31,525 nt of DNA from a virus: positions 1 to 31,525 of the IMG/VR virus record IMGVR_UViG_3300025728_000346; one strand, written 5' to 3'. Both the position numbers and the translations under genes were made by a program. The notes beneath the pieces were generated by a model, which saw nothing but the letters and a program-made list of their open reading frames with translations, was not told the origin of the DNA and searched no databases. Positions 7,924 to 15,956 of this stretch are shown here, piece by piece (position 1 is the stretch's first letter; the number at the start of each line of letters is the position of its first letter).

Positions 7924-8109
7924 GTGAACGATTTGTTCATGGAGTCACTTGCACTGCAGCGGATAGAACTTATGGCCCGGCTGGTTGCTAGCTCAGATTG
8001 TAGCGATGACGACAAGGAGGTTGCGATCTCGTGGCTGTCGGAGCTGACTAGCGATCTGGTTACCAGGCTAAATGAATATGGAGTAGGGCATGATGAGAGT
8101 ACGCATTAG
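7924..8109 (+). CDS. LexA-controlled small protein, possible antirepressor
   Basis: Sixty-one-residue acidic, helical protein starting at GTG 7924 behind the long purine-rich site AGGGGAGGGAG. It follows a near-consensus LexA box and is therefore very likely SOS-induced. In 186 the same interval between A and cos carries tum, the LexA-controlled antirepressor that inactivates CI. Tum is more than twice as long and no sequence similarity is recognised, so only position and regulation support that role. Small LexA-controlled antirepressors are known in Salmonella prophages. Since the CI here is of the 186 type, an inducer of this kind is required if the prophage responds to DNA damage. Confidence 0.7.
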   Translation: MNDLFMESLALQRIELMARLVASSDCSDDDKEVAISWLSELTSDLVTRLNEYGVGHDESTH

Positions 8110-8197
8110 TGATTTCGCACCATGGGAAACTCCCTCCAATATGGCATCCTGCGGTTTGAAAAAGCAGTGCATGTCTAGGGTGCATGGATTCGCATGA
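8093..8197 (+). CDS. Candidate 34-residue small protein before cos
   Basis: The frame starts at ATG 8093 (a second ATG sits at 8090) with GGAG at 8080-8083, overlaps the end of the LexA-controlled gene and encodes MRVRISDFAPWETPSNMASC followed by a basic tail with two further Cys or Lys clusters. It would be part of the SOS transcript. It runs into the terminase-binding region, so conservation there could reflect DNA signals and not protein. No family is recognised. Confidence 0.35.
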   Translation: MRVRISDFAPWETPSNMASCGLKKQCMSRVHGFA

Positions 8198-8310
8198 TCC
8201 AAAAAGGATCGCAACAGGTCGGGGCCGCCAGAACTGGCGCGCTTTCCGGCCCGTAGTGCACCTGCATGAAAACCGCTAAACAAAGCGGGCAGGCGTGGCG
8301 GGGATACGAG
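8196..8310. other. cos: cos region with cohesive-end site
   Basis: GGCGTGGCGGGGATACGAG at 8292-8310 matches the 19-nt cohesive ends of P2 and 186 in its first 12-13 positions and is followed by CGCGCG, as in P2. This is where terminase (P and M) would cut. Upstream are dyads that fit terminase binding: GATCC-AAAAA-GGATC (8196-8210), GCCAG-AA-CTGGC (about 8226-8237), and CCGCT-N6-AGCGG (8273-8288), 3 nt from the cut sequence. The interval 8198-8418 holds no convincing gene. The last 100 nt are AT-rich and likely carry the promoter of the next gene. Confidence 0.85.
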
Positions 8311-8418
8311 CGCGCGCAAGATAACAAATTAGTTGTTTTTATAACTCTTTTATTTATTATATAACCTATATGTTTTACGAATGTATATTATAAATTTTAT
8401 ATCATTAAGGAACGTCTT

Positions 8419-9426
8419 GTGGATAATGAAAGGATTAAGGAGCAATACGCTGTTTACAGCGGTGTTGCTGATATATTTCGTCGAGTAATGGTAGAACAAA
8501 TTGAGACAATTTTACTAAAGAATAATTTAACTTTAGGCGTTCCTATTGAGAGCCGAGTTAAGGCCTTAAGCTCAATTATTAATAGAGACAAAAGAAAACC
8601 TTTGTCAATTGACTCAATTAATGAATTAGATGATTTTATTGGTATTAGATTGATACTTCTTTTTAGTAGAGACGTAGATCAAGTTTTATTGTGTTTAAAA
8701 GATAATTTTGTAATTCTTAAAGAAGAAAATAAATCAGATGAATTAGATGAAGATAAATTTGGTTATCAATCATATCATTATATAGTAAGACCTCCAGTTG
8801 AATGGCTTAAAGTGCCATCATTTTCTCATTTTGATGGTTTTAAAATAGAAGTCCAAGTTAGAACTCTTTCTCAGCACATTTGGGCTGCGAGCTCGCATAA
8901 GTTGCAATACAAGAAAGAACAGAATGTTCCGTTACCTTTAAGACGGGCTATTCATAGAGTTTCTGCTCTATTAGAGGTTGTGGATTTAGAATTTGAACGT
9001 GTACTAGCGGAAAGGGCTGGTTATGTTGATAAATTGAGTAATGAAGTTCAACTAAACAGAGATGCGACTTTGGATGTTGACTTGCTAAAAATGATTGCTA
9101 GTAACGAACTACCTGATAAAAACAAAAGTGATAAAGAGGATTTTGATGACTTACATTCCGAGTTGATTTTTAACAATATAACTACGGTAGGTTCACTTTT
9201 AGATAATCTTAAAAAGGGATTGAAGGAAGCAATTGCTGAAGATAAACGTGTTGCCGAGCGTTTATTAAGTGATGGGAAAGCGTTTGATGAAAGTAATGAT
9301 AATGAAAAGGCTAGGGCAAAGCAAGGGGTGTATTTCTCGCGTGTCGGTCTTATAAGATTATCTATGAATAATGCACTAGGTGACTCTTATATTATAAATT
9401 CTTCGGGAGAAGAAGGGGATGAGTAG
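8419..9426 (+). CDS. RelA/SpoT-type nucleotide pyrophosphokinase, possible CapRel-like toxin
   Basis: Single-domain relative of (p)ppGpp synthetases, 335 residues, lacking the HD hydrolase domain. Synthetase motifs are complete: Arg-46-x-Lys-48 (SRVKALSS), Asp-72-x2-Gly-75-x-Arg-77 (DDFIGIR), Tyr-116-x-Ser-x-His-120 (GYQSYH) and Glu-144-x-Gln-x-Arg-Thr (EVQVRT) with His-160 and Tyr-164-Lys-165. The Glu before the His in many small synthetases (WAxxEH) is Ser-159 here. Residues about 185-335 form a helical acidic C-terminal region with no zinc finger. GTG 8419 follows AAGGAA. The gene is strikingly AT-rich and sits between cos and Q, an antiviral hotspot of P2-like phages. It may make alarmones or, like toxic small synthetases, pyrophosphorylate tRNA. 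No separate antitoxin gene is adjacent. Confidence 0.85.
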   Translation: MDNERIKEQYAVYSGVADIFRRVMVEQIETILLKNNLTLGVPIESRVKALSSIINRDKRKPLSIDSINELDDFIGIRLILLFSRDVDQVLLCLKDNFVILKEENKSDELDEDKFGYQSYHYIVRPPVEWLKVPSFSHFDGFKIEVQVRTLSQHIWAASSHKLQYKKEQNVPLPLRRAIHRVSALLEVVDLEFERVLAERAGYVDKLSNEVQLNRDATLDVDLLKMIASNELPDKNKSDKEDFDDLHSELIFNNITTVGSLLDNLKKGLKEAIAEDKRVAERLLSDGKAFDESNDNEKARAKQGVYFSRVGLIRLSMNNALGDSYIINSSGEEGDE

Positions 9427-9443
9427 ACGGTTTTTATGATGCG

Positions 9444-9468
9444 TAGATGCTCCGTAGTGGAGCATCTA
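9444..9468. terminator. Hairpin between the RelA/SpoT gene and Q
   Basis: TAGATGCTCC and GGAGCATCTA form a perfect 10-bp stem with a GTAGT loop in the 49-nt gap between two convergent genes. T tracts are poor on both sides, so termination strength is uncertain, but the position fits a bidirectional terminator that separates cargo from the P-Q late operon. Confidence 0.55.
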
Positions 9469-9475
9469 AGGTTAA

Positions 9476-10504
9476 TTAGCCCAATTTATAGTTTTCAAAC
9501 TTAATTACATCGGTATTAAGCCAGGGATTTAACTCCATGATTCTTCTCTGTAGGGGGATCAATTCATTCCTGACAAAAACATTACTAGCTTTCTCCACAT
9601 CCCCAAACCCCCCAACATTGCTCGGCATAATCCCCATCATTTGCGGTGGAACGCGGTGCGCGGCCATCATGTCGTCCCGGCTCACATTCTTGATGTTCAG
9701 AAATTCATCCTTAGCCGCGACCTCTGATAACGGGATGATCTGAATCCCGTCCTTTTTACCGTTGGGCGAGTACATAAACAGGTTGCGGAAATTGCCCGGC
9801 CCTTTGGCGCTTTTCATTGCCTGGCGGATATTGTTCACATCCTCCTGGTTCTGCGCGGCGTCGGTCATGTACATTATGAAACCCGCGTGGCTGCCGTTGA
9901 TGTAATACTTCCGGCGGAACAGCGTGGCGGACTCATTCAGCAGGGCGGAAGGGATGGCGGACAGGTATTCCGGCAGTCCGTAAATCTCCTGGTTTAGGTC
10001 CGGCTCCATCAGGTGAAAGATACTGCCTCTGGTGAACTCATACGGCTGCGTGGTCATGCCATATTGCACAAACCAGTAGGTATCCAGATCCACACCGCGA
10101 CGGGTGTATTTCGCCAGCGATGGCTCCAGCGACAGAATGCCGCCGAGCCGGTTGGTGCGCTTCTCCAGATAGGCGTTACCGAATACGAGATAGTCCTGCA
10201 CAAAGCGGCTGAACGCCTGCTGACTCAGCAGCGGATGCGGGATAAAGGTGCTGGTCAGAATGTTGCGTTTAACGGCAATCGGTGAGCTGTGATGCACGGC
10301 GGCGCGATAGGTGCGCGCCAGCCCGTCAAAACTCACCGGCGGCTCATACCAGCGGTCCATCTGCACGCACTCCACATAATCCAGCAGCTCGCGGCGGTCC
10401 AGCACCGGGATCGGGTCGCCAAAGCTGAACGCTTCTGCAGTTGTTGCGCCGTTATGCTGAACGTTATGCGCGGCTGCAGCGCGGTTTTTCTTACTCTTGC
10501 CCAT
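9476..10504 (-). CDS. Q: Portal protein gpQ
   Basis: Forms the dodecameric portal through which terminase fills the P2-type head. The 342 residues compare with 344 in P2. The sequence is recognisable along its length: an N-terminal Lys-rich segment, then FSFGDPIPVLDRRELLDYVEC, and PPQMMGIMPSNVGGFGDVEKA near the C-terminus, typical of PBSX/P2-family portals. The ATG at 10504 overlaps the TGA of P as TGATG, so translation is coupled. A GGAG lies about 9 nt before it. An in-frame TTG one codon upstream is not favoured. Transcription is leftward from the P promoter. Confidence 0.95.
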   Translation of the reverse strand: MGKSKKNRAAAAHNVQHNGATTAEAFSFGDPIPVLDRRELLDYVECVQMDRWYEPPVSFDGLARTYRAAVHHSSPIAVKRNILTSTFIPHPLLSQQAFSRFVQDYLVFGNAYLEKRTNRLGGILSLEPSLAKYTRRGVDLDTYWFVQYGMTTQPYEFTRGSIFHLMEPDLNQEIYGLPEYLSAIPSALLNESATLFRRKYYINGSHAGFIMYMTDAAQNQEDVNNIRQAMKSAKGPGNFRNLFMYSPNGKKDGIQIIPLSEVAAKDEFLNIKNVSRDDMMAAHRVPPQMMGIMPSNVGGFGDVEKASNVFVRNELIPLQRRIMELNPWLNTDVIKFENYKLG

Positions 10505-12270
10505 CAAAAAATCTCCACAATATTGCTGGTATTGGCGGATTCGCCCTGCAGCGGTTCGTTAAACAGTGCGTGCATCGTCGCCCACGCCAGATCGGCATGG
10601 CTGGCTTCTTCGCTGCGGCTGGCTTCATAGGTGGGGCGGTTGCCGCTGGCGGTGGTGGCCCGGCGGATAGCCATGAATGACTGCGCAATGTCGGTGTGCC
10701 CGGCGTCGAATTCCAGGCGGCGGTGGCTGATAATGTCGTACGCCTTGAGCACCAGGGCGTTTTTGACGTTGGGGTTGTAGACAAACTCACGCACGGCCGG
10801 GAAGAACGCCTTCACGTTCTCGTACACGCCGTGGCCGACGCCGGTGGAGTCGATGCCGATATAGGTCACGTTGTACTGCTGAGTCAGCATTTTGATGGCG
10901 TCGGCTTGGGCGCGGAAGTCCATCCCGCGCCACTGGTGACGCTCCAGAATGCGGAACTTACCGCCCGGCACCGTAGGCGGAGCCATGACCACGCAGCCCG
11001 CGCTGTCACCGTTTTGCGTACCCTTCGCCGGGTCATAGCCGATCCACACTTCGCGCCAGCCAAACGGGCGCAGCGCCAGCGCGTGAAAGTCGCTCCAGAC
11101 TTCCCAGCTGTCCACCATGCAGGCCTGCAGCTCGCTGAGCGGAAACACGGACGCCAGATCGTCGATAAACTCGCACATCAACAGGTTCTGGTATTCGTCC
11201 GGGCTGTACTCCATGCGCAGCTGGTCAATGTCGAACAGGTTACAGCCGCCGCGCACCGCATCTTCCACGGTCACAATCTGGCGATACTGTCCGTCCGGGC
11301 AGAGCAGGCCGGGGGCCAGGCTGCCGTGGGTCAGGTCAATATCCACCTTGTCCGCTTTAGCGCGGCCCCGGTTGAACAATGCGCCGGACCAGAACGGATA
11401 GGCGCTGTGGGTCAGGCTCGACGGCGTGGAGAAATAGGTCTGTCGCCATTTTTTGTGAATGGCCATCCCGGAGGCCACTTTGCGCAGCTCCTGGAATTTC
11501 GGTATCCAGAAATATTCATCCAGATACAGATTGCCGTGATAACTCTGCGCTGTGCGGGCATTTGTGCCGAGAAAGTACAGGCACGCGCCGTTACTGAGCG
11601 TCATCGGGTCGCCTTTTAGCTCCACATCGACTTCTTTGGCAAAGTCGATGATGTACTGCTTAAAGACGTGTGCCTGCGCCTTGCTGGCGGAGAGGAAAAT
11701 CTGGTTGCGCCCAGTGGTGATGGCGTCAATCAGAGCCTCACGGGCAAAGAAGAAGGTCGCCCCAATCTGGCGCGATTTGAGCAGGTTGCGGATGCGGTGC
11801 CGGTTGCCTGCCTCCCACCAGTGGCGCTGATAGGCAAACATAGAATCGTGGAAAACCTCCTGCAGCTTCTCGATCTGCTCGTCGGTAAACAGGTTCTTTT
11901 CCGGCGGTTTGCGCGGGCCTTTATTGCGGTTTGACACGTTGGGATTCAAATCTGCTTCGTTGCCGCCGTCGTTGAATTTGCCGATGCGGGCGTGGCGCTC
12001 GGACTGGCGCGCCAGCAGGTCAATTTCCTTGAAGTCTTTCCCTTCTTTCTGCTCCTTCATGATGAGCTGGCAGTAGCGCGCGGCGGTGGTGAGCTGCATC
12101 TGATCCAGCGGCCCGTACTCACCCCATTTGTCGCGCTTCTTCCAACTGTGAACGGTTGCAACTTTCTCGCCCAGCATTTCAGCAATGCGGGCTACGCGGT
12201 ATCCCTGAAAGTACAGCAGCATGGCCTGCCGACGGGGATCGAGGTCTGCGGGGGTCAGTGTCATATCCAT
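10504..12270 (-). CDS. P: Terminase large subunit gpP
   Basis: ATPase and packaging motor, 588 residues (P2 gpP 590). Residues 25-48 are a helix-turn-helix-like DNA-binding segment (RIAEMLGEKVATVHSWKKRD). The ATPase has a Walker-A-like SRQIGAT (166-172) and a Walker-B acid pair at Asp-251-Glu-252 (LYLDEYFW). The C-terminal nuclease shows IGYDPAKG and IGIDSTGVG acidic motifs. ATG 12270 and ATG 12264 are both possible; P2-like proteins begin like the second (MTLTPADLDPRRQ). An Ogr box midway to O would start RNA almost at the ATG. With gpM it cuts at cos. Confidence 0.95.
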   Translation of the reverse strand: MDMTLTPADLDPRRQAMLLYFQGYRVARIAEMLGEKVATVHSWKKRDKWGEYGPLDQMQLTTAARYCQLIMKEQKEGKDFKEIDLLARQSERHARIGKFNDGGNEADLNPNVSNRNKGPRKPPEKNLFTDEQIEKLQEVFHDSMFAYQRHWWEAGNRHRIRNLLKSRQIGATFFFAREALIDAITTGRNQIFLSASKAQAHVFKQYIIDFAKEVDVELKGDPMTLSNGACLYFLGTNARTAQSYHGNLYLDEYFWIPKFQELRKVASGMAIHKKWRQTYFSTPSSLTHSAYPFWSGALFNRGRAKADKVDIDLTHGSLAPGLLCPDGQYRQIVTVEDAVRGGCNLFDIDQLRMEYSPDEYQNLLMCEFIDDLASVFPLSELQACMVDSWEVWSDFHALALRPFGWREVWIGYDPAKGTQNGDSAGCVVMAPPTVPGGKFRILERHQWRGMDFRAQADAIKMLTQQYNVTYIGIDSTGVGHGVYENVKAFFPAVREFVYNPNVKNALVLKAYDIISHRRLEFDAGHTDIAQSFMAIRRATTASGNRPTYEASRSEEASHADLAWATMHALFNEPLQGESANTSNIVEIF

Positions 12271-12316
12271 GGCACAAGCCTACGGCCTTGACTGACGGCT
12301 TTCTCCGGCTTCGTTT

Positions 12317-12378
12317 TGTATGGCGAAAGGCACAAGCGCCGCGCGTTGTCTCACTCCCCCCATCCCCGCAACCATAAG
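12317..12378. promoter_or_regulatory. Ogr box and divergent late promoters for P and O
   Basis: TGT (12317-12319), 12 nt, ACA (12332-12334) is the binding site of P2-type late activators, here extended to TTGT-N12-ACAA. P2 late promoters start about 55 nt from the box centre. Rightward, CATAAG (12373-12378) is a -10 candidate giving a start near 12380-12385, ahead of O. Leftward, a poorer TAGGCT (12277-12282) would give a start near 12270, at the P start codon. Confidence 0.8.
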
Positions 12379-12410
12379 GCTCCAGACAGTTTTCTAACGG
12401 AGCACAGCTC

Positions 12411-13244
12411 ATGACAGTGAAAGCAAAGCGTTTCCGCATTGGGGTGGAAGGTGCCACCACAGACGGGCGCGAAATCCAGCGCGAATGGCTGGAACAGATG
12501 GCGGCCAGCTACAACCCGACGGTCTACACCGCGCTCATTAACCTTGAGCACATCAAATCGTATTCCCCGGACAGCGCCTTTAACCGCTACGGCCAGGTGA
12601 CGGCACTGGTTGCCGAAGAGATCAAGGACGGTCCTCTGGCAGGCAAAATGGCGCTGTACGCCGACGTGGAGCCGACCAGCTCCCTGGTTGAGCTGGTTAA
12701 AAAAGGGCAGAAGCTGTTCACCTCCATGGAGGTCAGCCCGAAATTTGCCGACACCGGTAAAGCCTATCTTGTCGGCCTGGCTGCCACCGACGATCCGGCA
12801 AGTCTCGGCACCGAAATGCTGGCATTCAGCGCCAGTGCCGCCCATAACCCGCTGGCGAACCGCAAACAGAAACCGGACAACCTGTTTTCTGCCGCTGAAG
12901 AAACGCTGATCGAACTGGAAGAAATCCAGGACGATAAGCCCTCCCTCTTTGCCCGCGTCACCGCCCTGTTTACCAAAAAAGAGCAGACCGACGACGCGCG
13001 ATTCTCTGACGTGCATCAGGCCGTGGAGCTGGTCGCTACCGAGCAGCAGAACCTGAGCGAACGCACTGCCAAAACCCTTACCGAAAATGGCGAACGCCTG
13101 TCCGCGCTGGAATCCTCTTTACAGGAACAGCAGGCGGCCTTTGCTGAGCTGGAGCAAAAGCTCAACCGCGAAGACAGTCGCAGAGACTATCGCCAGCGCG
13201 CGCCGGGCGGTGACGCCCCGGCTGGCACCGTGACCAATTGCTGA
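12411..13244 (+). CDS. O: Capsid scaffold and maturation protease gpO
   Basis: Directs head assembly as scaffold, then cleaves itself and other head proteins. It has 277 residues (P2 284). The N-terminal serine-protease domain carries the expected triad: Asp-18, His-47 (NLEHIKSY) and Ser-105 in FTSMEVSP, matching P2 Asp-19, His-48 and Ser-107 allowing for small shifts. The C-terminal half (about 185-265) is a coiled-coil scaffold. AACGGAG precedes the ATG. It is the first gene of the rightward O operon behind the Ogr-controlled promoter. Confidence 0.95.
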   Translation: MTVKAKRFRIGVEGATTDGREIQREWLEQMAASYNPTVYTALINLEHIKSYSPDSAFNRYGQVTALVAEEIKDGPLAGKMALYADVEPTSSLVELVKKGQKLFTSMEVSPKFADTGKAYLVGLAATDDPASLGTEMLAFSASAAHNPLANRKQKPDNLFSAAEETLIELEEIQDDKPSLFARVTALFTKKEQTDDARFSDVHQAVELVATEQQNLSERTAKTLTENGERLSALESSLQEQQAAFAELEQKLNREDSRRDYRQRAPGGDAPAGTVTNC

Positions 13245-13259
13245 GGAGCAAACCAACAC

Positions 13260-14324
13260 ATGAAACAGAAAACCCGCTTTGCCTTTAATGCCTACCTGCA
13301 GCAGCTGGCGCGCCTGAACGGTGTGGCCATGACCGAGCTTGCCAGCAAATTCACCGTGGAGCCGTCGGTATCCCAGACGCTGGAAGATGAAATCCAGCAG
13401 TCCGCCGCGTTTCTGACGCTGATTAACGTGATGGGAGTGGCTGAACAGTCCGGCCAGCTGCTGGGGCTGGGCGTTGGCAGCACCATTGCCGGAACCACCG
13501 ATACCACCACCAAAGAGCGCGAGCCAACCGATCCGACGCTGATGGCGGACGTGGAATACAAATGCGAGCAGACCAACTTCGACACGGTGCTGACCTACGC
13601 GAAGCTGGATCTGTGGGCCAAGTTTCAGGACTTCCAGGTGCGTATCCGCAACGCCATCGTCAAGCGCCAGGCACTGGACCGCATCATGATCGGCTTTAAC
13701 GGCGTGAAGCGAGCCAAAACCTCTAACCGTGGCGAGAACGTCCTGCTGCAGGACGTGAACAAGGGCTGGCTGCAGAAAATCCGCGAAGACGCGGCGGACA
13801 ACGTGCTGGGCATTAAAACGGCAGACGACGGCACCGTGACCATCGAACCGGTGAAAGTCGGCAAGGGTGGTCTGTACGCTAACCTCGACGCGCTGGTGAT
13901 GGATGCGGTCAACGAGCTTATCGATCCGATTTTCCAGGACGATGACGAGCTGGTTGTGGTCTGTGGCCGCGAGCTGTTGTCGGACAAGTATTTCCCGCTG
14001 GTCAACAAAGAGCAGGAGAACAGCGAGAAAATCGCCGCCGATCTGATCATCAGCCAGAAACGCATGGGTGGCCTGCAGGCCGTGCGCGCGCCGTACTTCC
14101 CGGCCAATGCTGTGCTGATCACTCGTCTGGATAACCTGTCCATCTACTGGCAGGAAGACACCCGCCGCCGCTCGGTTATCGACAACCCGAAACGTGACCG
14201 CATCGAAAACTTCGAATCGGTGAATGAGGCCTACGTGGTCGAAGACTATCGCTGCGCGGCCCTGGTGGAAAACATCGAAATCGGTGATTTCAGCATGCCC
14301 GCTGCACCGGACGTCGGGGAGTAA
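13260..14324 (+). CDS. N: Major capsid protein gpN
   Basis: Forms the T=7 shell and, after processing by gpO, the mature capsid. The 354 residues are close to 357 in P2. The sequence is typical of the family (MKQKTRFAFNAYLQQLARLNG start; NREDIENF-like DRIENFESVNEAYVVEDYR near the end). GAGGAG lies at the end of O, 16 nt before the ATG. It is followed after 3 nt by M. A long open frame on the opposite strand is only a shadow of this GC-rich gene. Confidence 0.95.
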   Translation: MKQKTRFAFNAYLQQLARLNGVAMTELASKFTVEPSVSQTLEDEIQQSAAFLTLINVMGVAEQSGQLLGLGVGSTIAGTTDTTTKEREPTDPTLMADVEYKCEQTNFDTVLTYAKLDLWAKFQDFQVRIRNAIVKRQALDRIMIGFNGVKRAKTSNRGENVLLQDVNKGWLQKIREDAADNVLGIKTADDGTVTIEPVKVGKGGLYANLDALVMDAVNELIDPIFQDDDELVVVCGRELLSDKYFPLVNKEQENSEKIAADLIISQKRMGGLQAVRAPYFPANAVLITRLDNLSIYWQEDTRRRSVIDNPKRDRIENFESVNEAYVVEDYRCAALVENIEIGDFSMPAAPDVGE

Positions 14325-14327
14325 CGC

Positions 14328-14975
14328 ATGAGCCTGAGTCCCGCACGGCAGCACCGCCTGCGCATTCAGGCCGAGCAGGCCGCCCGGGAGGGCGGCAGTG
14401 TTCGCCATGCGTCGGGTTATGACCTGATGCTGCTCCAGCTGGCAGAGGACCGTCGCCGCCTCAAGGGCATTCAGTCCACGGTGAAAAAGGCGCAAATCAA
14501 GGTGGAGCTGCTGCCGCGATACACCGCCTGGGCGGATGGCGTGCTGGCAGCCGGAGGCGCGCAGCAGGATGACGTGCTGATGTACGTGATGCTGTGGCGT
14601 ATTGATGCCGGGGATTATGCCGGTGCGCTGGAAATCGGGCGTCATGCCCTGCGCCATGGCTGGGTGATGCCGCTCGGCAATCGCAACGTGCAGACCGTGC
14701 TGGCCGAAGAAATGGCCGACGCGGCGCAAAGCGCAATGCTCGCCGCTGCACCTTTTGATGCCGATCCGCTGCTGCAAACGCTGGAGCTGACCACCGGGCA
14801 GGATATGCCGGACCAGTCACGGGCACGTCTGCACAAAGCCATCGGCGCGGTGCTGAGCGAGAACAATCCGGCATCGGCCCTGAATCACCTCACGCATGCG
14901 CTCCAGCTGGATTCCCGCTGCGGTGTGAAGAAAGACAAAGAGCGGCTGGAGCGCAGACTGCGCAACGACCGCTGA
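14328..14975 (+). CDS. M: Terminase small subunit gpM
   Basis: Small terminase subunit of P2 type that works with gpP at cos; 215 residues against 247 in P2. The start MSLSPARQHRLRIQAEQAAREG and the central DVLMYVMLWRIDAGDYAGALEIGRHAL are recognisable. The C-terminus is basic (KKDKERLERRLRNDR). The ATG lies 3 nt after N. After it 94 nt without a gene separate it from L. Confidence 0.92.
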   Translation: MSLSPARQHRLRIQAEQAAREGGSVRHASGYDLMLLQLAEDRRRLKGIQSTVKKAQIKVELLPRYTAWADGVLAAGGAQQDDVLMYVMLWRIDAGDYAGALEIGRHALRHGWVMPLGNRNVQTVLAEEMADAAQSAMLAAAPFDADPLLQTLELTTGQDMPDQSRARLHKAIGAVLSENNPASALNHLTHALQLDSRCGVKKDKERLERRLRNDR

Positions 14976-15069
14976 CGGAACGTGCCCCGCGCACGGGCGG
15001 CACGGGATGGCGACAGGCTTTGCCTCATCAAAATCCCGTCCACCGCCCACTAATTCAGGAGAACACCGC

Positions 15070-15534
15070 ATGAAGTTTGTTGCGCCCGAACCGGCACCGG
15101 AGCAGGCGGAGGTCATCAAAAACACTCCGTTCTGGCCGGATGTGGATCTGTCGGAGTTTCGCAGCGTGATGCGCACTGACGGCACGGTGACGCAGCCGCG
15201 TCTAAAGCAGGTGCTGCTGACCGCCATTTCCGAAGTGAACGCCGAGCTGTTCGACTTCCGCAACCGCCAGCGAATGCTGGGGTTTCAGGCACTGGCGGAG
15301 GTGCCGTCGGACGTGCTGGACGGCAAAAGCGAGCGCATCCAGCACTATCACAACGCCGTGTATTGCTGGGCGCGCGCCGTGCTCAATGAGCGCTATCAGG
15401 ACTATGACGCCACGGCGTCAGGCGTGAAGCGAGGGGAAGAGCTGGCGGAGGCCAGCGGCGACCTGTGGCGGGATGCGCGCTGGGCCATCAGTCGGGTGCA
15501 GGACGCCCCGCACTGCACGGTGGAGCTTATCTGA
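15070..15534 (+). CDS. L: Head completion protein gpL
   Basis: Stabilises the DNA-filled head and prepares the connector for tail joining. It has 154 residues from ATG 15070 (P2 169). AGGAGAA upstream decides this start, and an in-frame ATG at 15007 has no such site. Typical sequence: PFWPDVDLSEFRSVMRTDGTVT and the C-terminal RDARWAISRVQ. The TGA overlaps the ATG of X. Confidence 0.92.
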   Translation: MKFVAPEPAPEQAEVIKNTPFWPDVDLSEFRSVMRTDGTVTQPRLKQVLLTAISEVNAELFDFRNRQRMLGFQALAEVPSDVLDGKSERIQHYHNAVYCWARAVLNERYQDYDATASGVKRGEELAEASGDLWRDARWAISRVQDAPHCTVELI

Positions 15535-15737
15535 TGAAAGTGCGTGCGCACCAGTATGACACGGTGGACGCGCTGTGCTGGCGTCACTACGGGCGCACGC
15601 AGGGTGTCACGGAGCAGGTATTACGTGCCAATCCGGGGCTGGCTGAACACGGCCCCTTTTTACCGCACGGGCTGCAGGTGGAGCTGCCGGATCTCCCGGC
15701 ATCAACCACCGCGCAGACCGTCCAGCTATGGGACTGA
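15534..15737 (+). CDS. X: Tail protein X
   Basis: The 67-residue protein has the same length as P2 gpX, needed for tail formation. It is LysM-like (DTVDALCWRHYGRTQGVTEQVLRANPGL), a fold thought to act at the tail terminus or with peptidoglycan. The ATG overlaps the L stop by 1 nt, and the holin begins 3 nt after its stop. Confidence 0.92.
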   Translation: MKVRAHQYDTVDALCWRHYGRTQGVTEQVLRANPGLAEHGPFLPHGLQVELPDLPASTTAQTVQLWD

Positions 15738-15740
15738 ATC

Positions 15741-15956
15741 ATGACGCTTGAGAGAGTCAGCGCCTTTATCACTTACTGCATCGCCGTGCTGCTGGCCTGG
15801 CTGGGCGACCTGTCGCTCAAGGATGCGTCAACGGTCGGCGGCGTGCTGATTGGCTTGCTGATGCTGGCGATCAACTGGTACTACAAACACCAGTCTTTCA
15901 AACTGCTGCGCGGCGGCAAAATCTCGCGGGGGGAATATGAATCCTTCAATCGTTAA
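15741..15956 (+). CDS. Two-transmembrane holin
   Basis: Takes the place of P2 gene Y: it forms the inner-membrane hole or depolarising lesion that times lysis. The 71 residues differ from the 93-residue, three-segment Y of P2. Two hydrophobic helices are seen, about residues 6-22 and 30-48, then a positively charged tail (KHQSFKLLRGGKISRGEYESF). This is the pattern of class II holins (HP1 and lambdoid types). It overlaps the endolysin gene by 20 nt. A holin that only needs to depolarise the membrane would suit the signal-anchor endolysin downstream. Confidence 0.85.
   Translation: MTLERVSAFITYCIAVLLAWLGDLSLKDASTVGGVLIGLLMLAINWYYKHQSFKLLRGGKISRGEYESFNR

Noticed and set aside
8311-8418. Promoter words in the AT-rich stretch before the RelA/SpoT gene
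   Set aside because: Several -35 and -10 combinations are possible in such AT-rich DNA and none stands out, so no promoter is annotated.
10696-11619. Open frame of 307 codons on the plus strand within P
   Set aside because: Antisense shadow of the terminase gene, with composition dominated by His, Ala and Val and no recognisable motif.
12351-13016. Open frame of 221 codons on the minus strand over O
   Set aside because: Antisense shadow that also covers the P-O promoter region and has no motif.
13119-14777. Open frame of 552 codons on the minus strand across O, N and M
   Set aside because: It lies opposite three certain head genes, has a His/Gln/Val-rich composition typical of antisense frames in GC-rich genes, and has no ribosome-binding site or family.
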